Shown here: piece after piece, positions 62,676 to 64,000 of the stretch | Position numbering within the stretch: the stretch's first letter is position 1 | How the letters are laid out: every line of letters begins with the position of its first letter | Assembly: GCF_001697225.1 (NCBI RefSeq) | Contig: NZ_CP014671.1 | Location: 124,001 to 188,000 of the forward strand | Direction: 5' to 3' | Source: Immundisolibacter cernigliae | GTDB taxonomy: Bacteria; Pseudomonadota; Gammaproteobacteria; Immundisolibacterales; Immundisolibacteraceae | DNA: 64,000 nt | Position numbers and translations under genes: made by a program | Notes under the pieces: generated by a model | Told to the model about the DNA's origin: nothing | Seen by the model: the letters and a program-made list of their open reading frames with translations, nothing else | Database searches by the model: none

Positions 62676-63145
62676 CGCCGCGCGCCCGCACCGGCCGCGG
62701 CCTTGCCGCCCAGCAGTTCATCGATGCCGCGATTGGCCAGGGCGTCGGCGCGCTCGTTTTCCGGATGCCCGGTATGGCCACGCACCCAGGTCCACTCGGC
62801 CTGATGCGGCGCCAGCAGCTCATCCAGACGCTCCCACAGCTCCTGGTTCTTGACCGGCTTGCCGTCGGCGGTGCGCCAGCCACGGCGCTTCCAGCCGGCC
62901 AGCCACTGCGTGATGCCGTGCAGCACGTACTGCGAGTCGGTGACGATGTGCAGCCGGCTTGGCCGTTGCAGCACCTCCAGCGCACGAATCACGGCCGTCA
63001 GTTCCATGCGGTTGTTGGTGGTGTGGGCCTCGCCACCCCACAGCTCGCGCTCCTGCTCGCCGTAGCGCAGCAGCGCGCCCCAGCCGCCAGGACCCGGATT
63101 GCCGCGGCAGGCGCCGTCGGCAAAGATTTGCACCGGCTGGCTCAT
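62672..63145 (-). CDS. rnhA: Ribonuclease HI
   Basis: 157 residues from ATG 63145. [16 protein letters not shown] (Asp), [14 protein letters not shown] (Glu), [11 protein letters not shown] (Asp) and [19 protein letters not shown] (His, Asp) are the active site. Removes RNA from RNA-DNA hybrids. Longer starts cross the methyltransferase gene. ATGA overlap at both ends. Confidence 0.96.
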   Translation of the reverse strand: MSQPVQIFADGACRGNPGPGGWGALLRYGEQERELWGGEAHTTNNRMELTAVIRALEVLQRPSRLHIVTDSQYVLHGITQWLAGWKRRGWRTADGKPVKNQELWERLDELLAPHQAEWTWVRGHTGHPENERADALANRGIDELLGGKAAAGAGARR

Positions 63146-63882
63146 GCCGCCGCCCGCCCGGCCGGCAGGCGCTGCGGGCGTGCACCGTAAACCGGCAGGC
63201 GCTGCCACTGCAGGCGCAGCGGGCGCACCGCAAAGCGCCGCTTGCTGGCGGCCAGGCAATACAGGCCGCCACTGCGCGGCAGCAGGCGCGGGCCGAGGCG
63301 TTCCATGACGCGCGTACCACGCAGCGCCCATTGCCGCTCCAGCGGCAGGCGGAAAAACGCTGTCGTGACGTCCTCCACCTGCATCGGCAAGCGGGCCAGC
63401 TGCTGGCGCAGTTCGCCCACCGAGCGCAAATGCTGCGGCCACCAGTCGCGGGAATGATTACCGAAGCGCTCGGCCAGCCCACGCAGGCCGCACAGGCTCC
63501 ACGGGTTGAAGCCGGCCACCAGCAGCCGCCCGAACGGCATCAGCACCCGCTCGGCCTCGGCCAGGATCGGTACCGGATCGGCCACCTGTTCCAGCACGTG
63601 CAGCAGGATCACCACCGCCGCGCTGTCGCTGGCCAACGGCCAGGCGGCCGAATCGGCGCGCAGGCCGACACCCGCAGCAGGCGCACCCGGCCCGGCCATG
63701 ACGACCGACCAGGCGCGGTCGCCGCGCACGCCCAGGTCCACGGCCGGCCAATGCCCCGGCACCTGCACCACCAGACCCTGCAGACCCCGCGGCAGCAAGG
63801 CACAGACCTGCGCGTGCAGGGTCTGCGCGAGGGCGGCAGCCAGTGGATCGGGCGCCTGGATAGGGGACGGTGTGGAACTCAT
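63142..63882 (-). CDS. YafS-like SAM-dependent methyltransferase
   Basis: 246 residues. [40 protein letters not shown] and [16 protein letters not shown] mark a Methyltransf_11 protein of the YafS type found beside rnhA. The SAM motif I is weak ([13 protein letters not shown]). Substrate unknown. Confidence 0.85.
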   Translation of the reverse strand: MSSTPSPIQAPDPLAAALAQTLHAQVCALLPRGLQGLVVQVPGHWPAVDLGVRGDRAWSVVMAGPGAPAAGVGLRADSAAWPLASDSAAVVILLHVLEQVADPVPILAEAERVLMPFGRLLVAGFNPWSLCGLRGLAERFGNHSRDWWPQHLRSVGELRQQLARLPMQVEDVTTAFFRLPLERQWALRGTRVMERLGPRLLPRSGGLYCLAASKRRFAVRPLRLQWQRLPVYGARPQRLPAGRAAA

Positions 63883-63939
63883 GTGATCAGGATACAGCGC
63901 GCAACAGCAGGCTCTGGCAGGTCGGCGACGGCGGGGGTC

Positions 63940-64000
63940 TCAAGCCACAGCCGGCTTTTCAGCCGCCGTGTGCGCCGGACGGCTGCCACCGGCACGACCG
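63940..64000 (-). CDS. Possible C-terminal end of a gene entering from the right
   Basis: Minus-strand frame ends RPAHTAAEKPAVA then TGA at 63940. Only about 20 residues are in the window, so this is a guess from an Ala/Pro-rich tail. Confidence 0.25.
   Translation of the reverse strand, partial: GRAGGSRPAHTAAEKPAVA

Overview
The window is a GC-rich piece of a gammaproteobacterial chromosome from an organism equipped to degrade aromatic or polycyclic compounds. The ubiE-ubiJ-ubiB order, a dnaQ-rnhA-yafS-type cluster, hrpA, purT and yghU all fit Gammaproteobacteria. Five Rieske ring-hydroxylating oxygenase alpha subunits in 64 kb, together with a NahE-like hydratase-aldolase, recall specialised PAH degraders such as Immundisolibacter. 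That genus is a guess from gene content; no search was run.

Layout. 1-4.1 kb holds a minus-strand catabolic run: a partial SDR, GST, universal stress protein, a second SDR, a DapA-type aldolase and a DUF1330 protein. 4.1-9.4 kb is a divergently arranged three-subunit molybdenum hydroxylase with a CoxG-like protein and a PanE-type reductase. 9.5-12.1 kb is an integron-type gene-cassette array without an integrase: three attC sites, a HEPN-like cassette, a membrane coiled-coil cassette and a higBA toxin-antitoxin cassette that also contains an IS110 remnant and composite repeats. 12.8-15 kb has small housekeeping or unknown genes. 15-19.4 kb is catabolic block A (acyl-CoA ligase, hydrolase, oxygenase beta and alpha). 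19.5-23.4 kb has a PolB-type exonuclease, the NahE-like aldolase, a diiron ferritin-like protein and an AT-richer CoiA-like nuclease.

23.4-27.6 kb is core metabolism (ubiB, ubiJ, ubiE, nadA). 28-33.5 kb has yghU, DUF427, a CocE/NonD hydrolase and a second oxygenase alpha/beta pair. 33.5-46.8 kb mixes purT, a RES-Xre toxin-antitoxin pair, a CaiB/acyl-CoA dehydrogenase pair, a divergent DAHP-synthase homologue, a diguanylate cyclase, a Sel1-repeat protein and hrpA. 47-54.4 kb is catabolic block B (Cys-less isochorismatase fold, oxygenase alpha with a small coupled partner, acyl-CoA ligase, DUF35, thiolase, oxygenase beta and alpha). 54.6-58.7 kb has MidA-type methyltransferase, plsY, an EVE protein, a DUF4258/YgiT pair and a two-TM protein. 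58.9-61.9 kb is the fifth oxygenase alpha/beta pair and the only reductase. 62-63.9 kb is dnaQ, rnhA and a methyltransferase.

How it works together. Rieske oxygenases activate rings, fed by the one reductase seen here. SDRs and the aldolases would process diols and side chains. The CoA ligases, CaiB protein, acyl-CoA dehydrogenase and thiolase/DUF35 pair would carry CoA-bound intermediates, and GSTs and the stress protein would handle reactive products. Two alpha/beta pairs (blocks A and B) are clear paralogues. An ACG-NN-CGT inverted repeat lies upstream of both, and a related 20-bp palindrome precedes the first SDR, which suggests a shared TetR-like regulator encoded elsewhere. Short palindromic repeats (five copies) and a composite repeat (three copies) occupy intergenic gaps, often beside broken genes.
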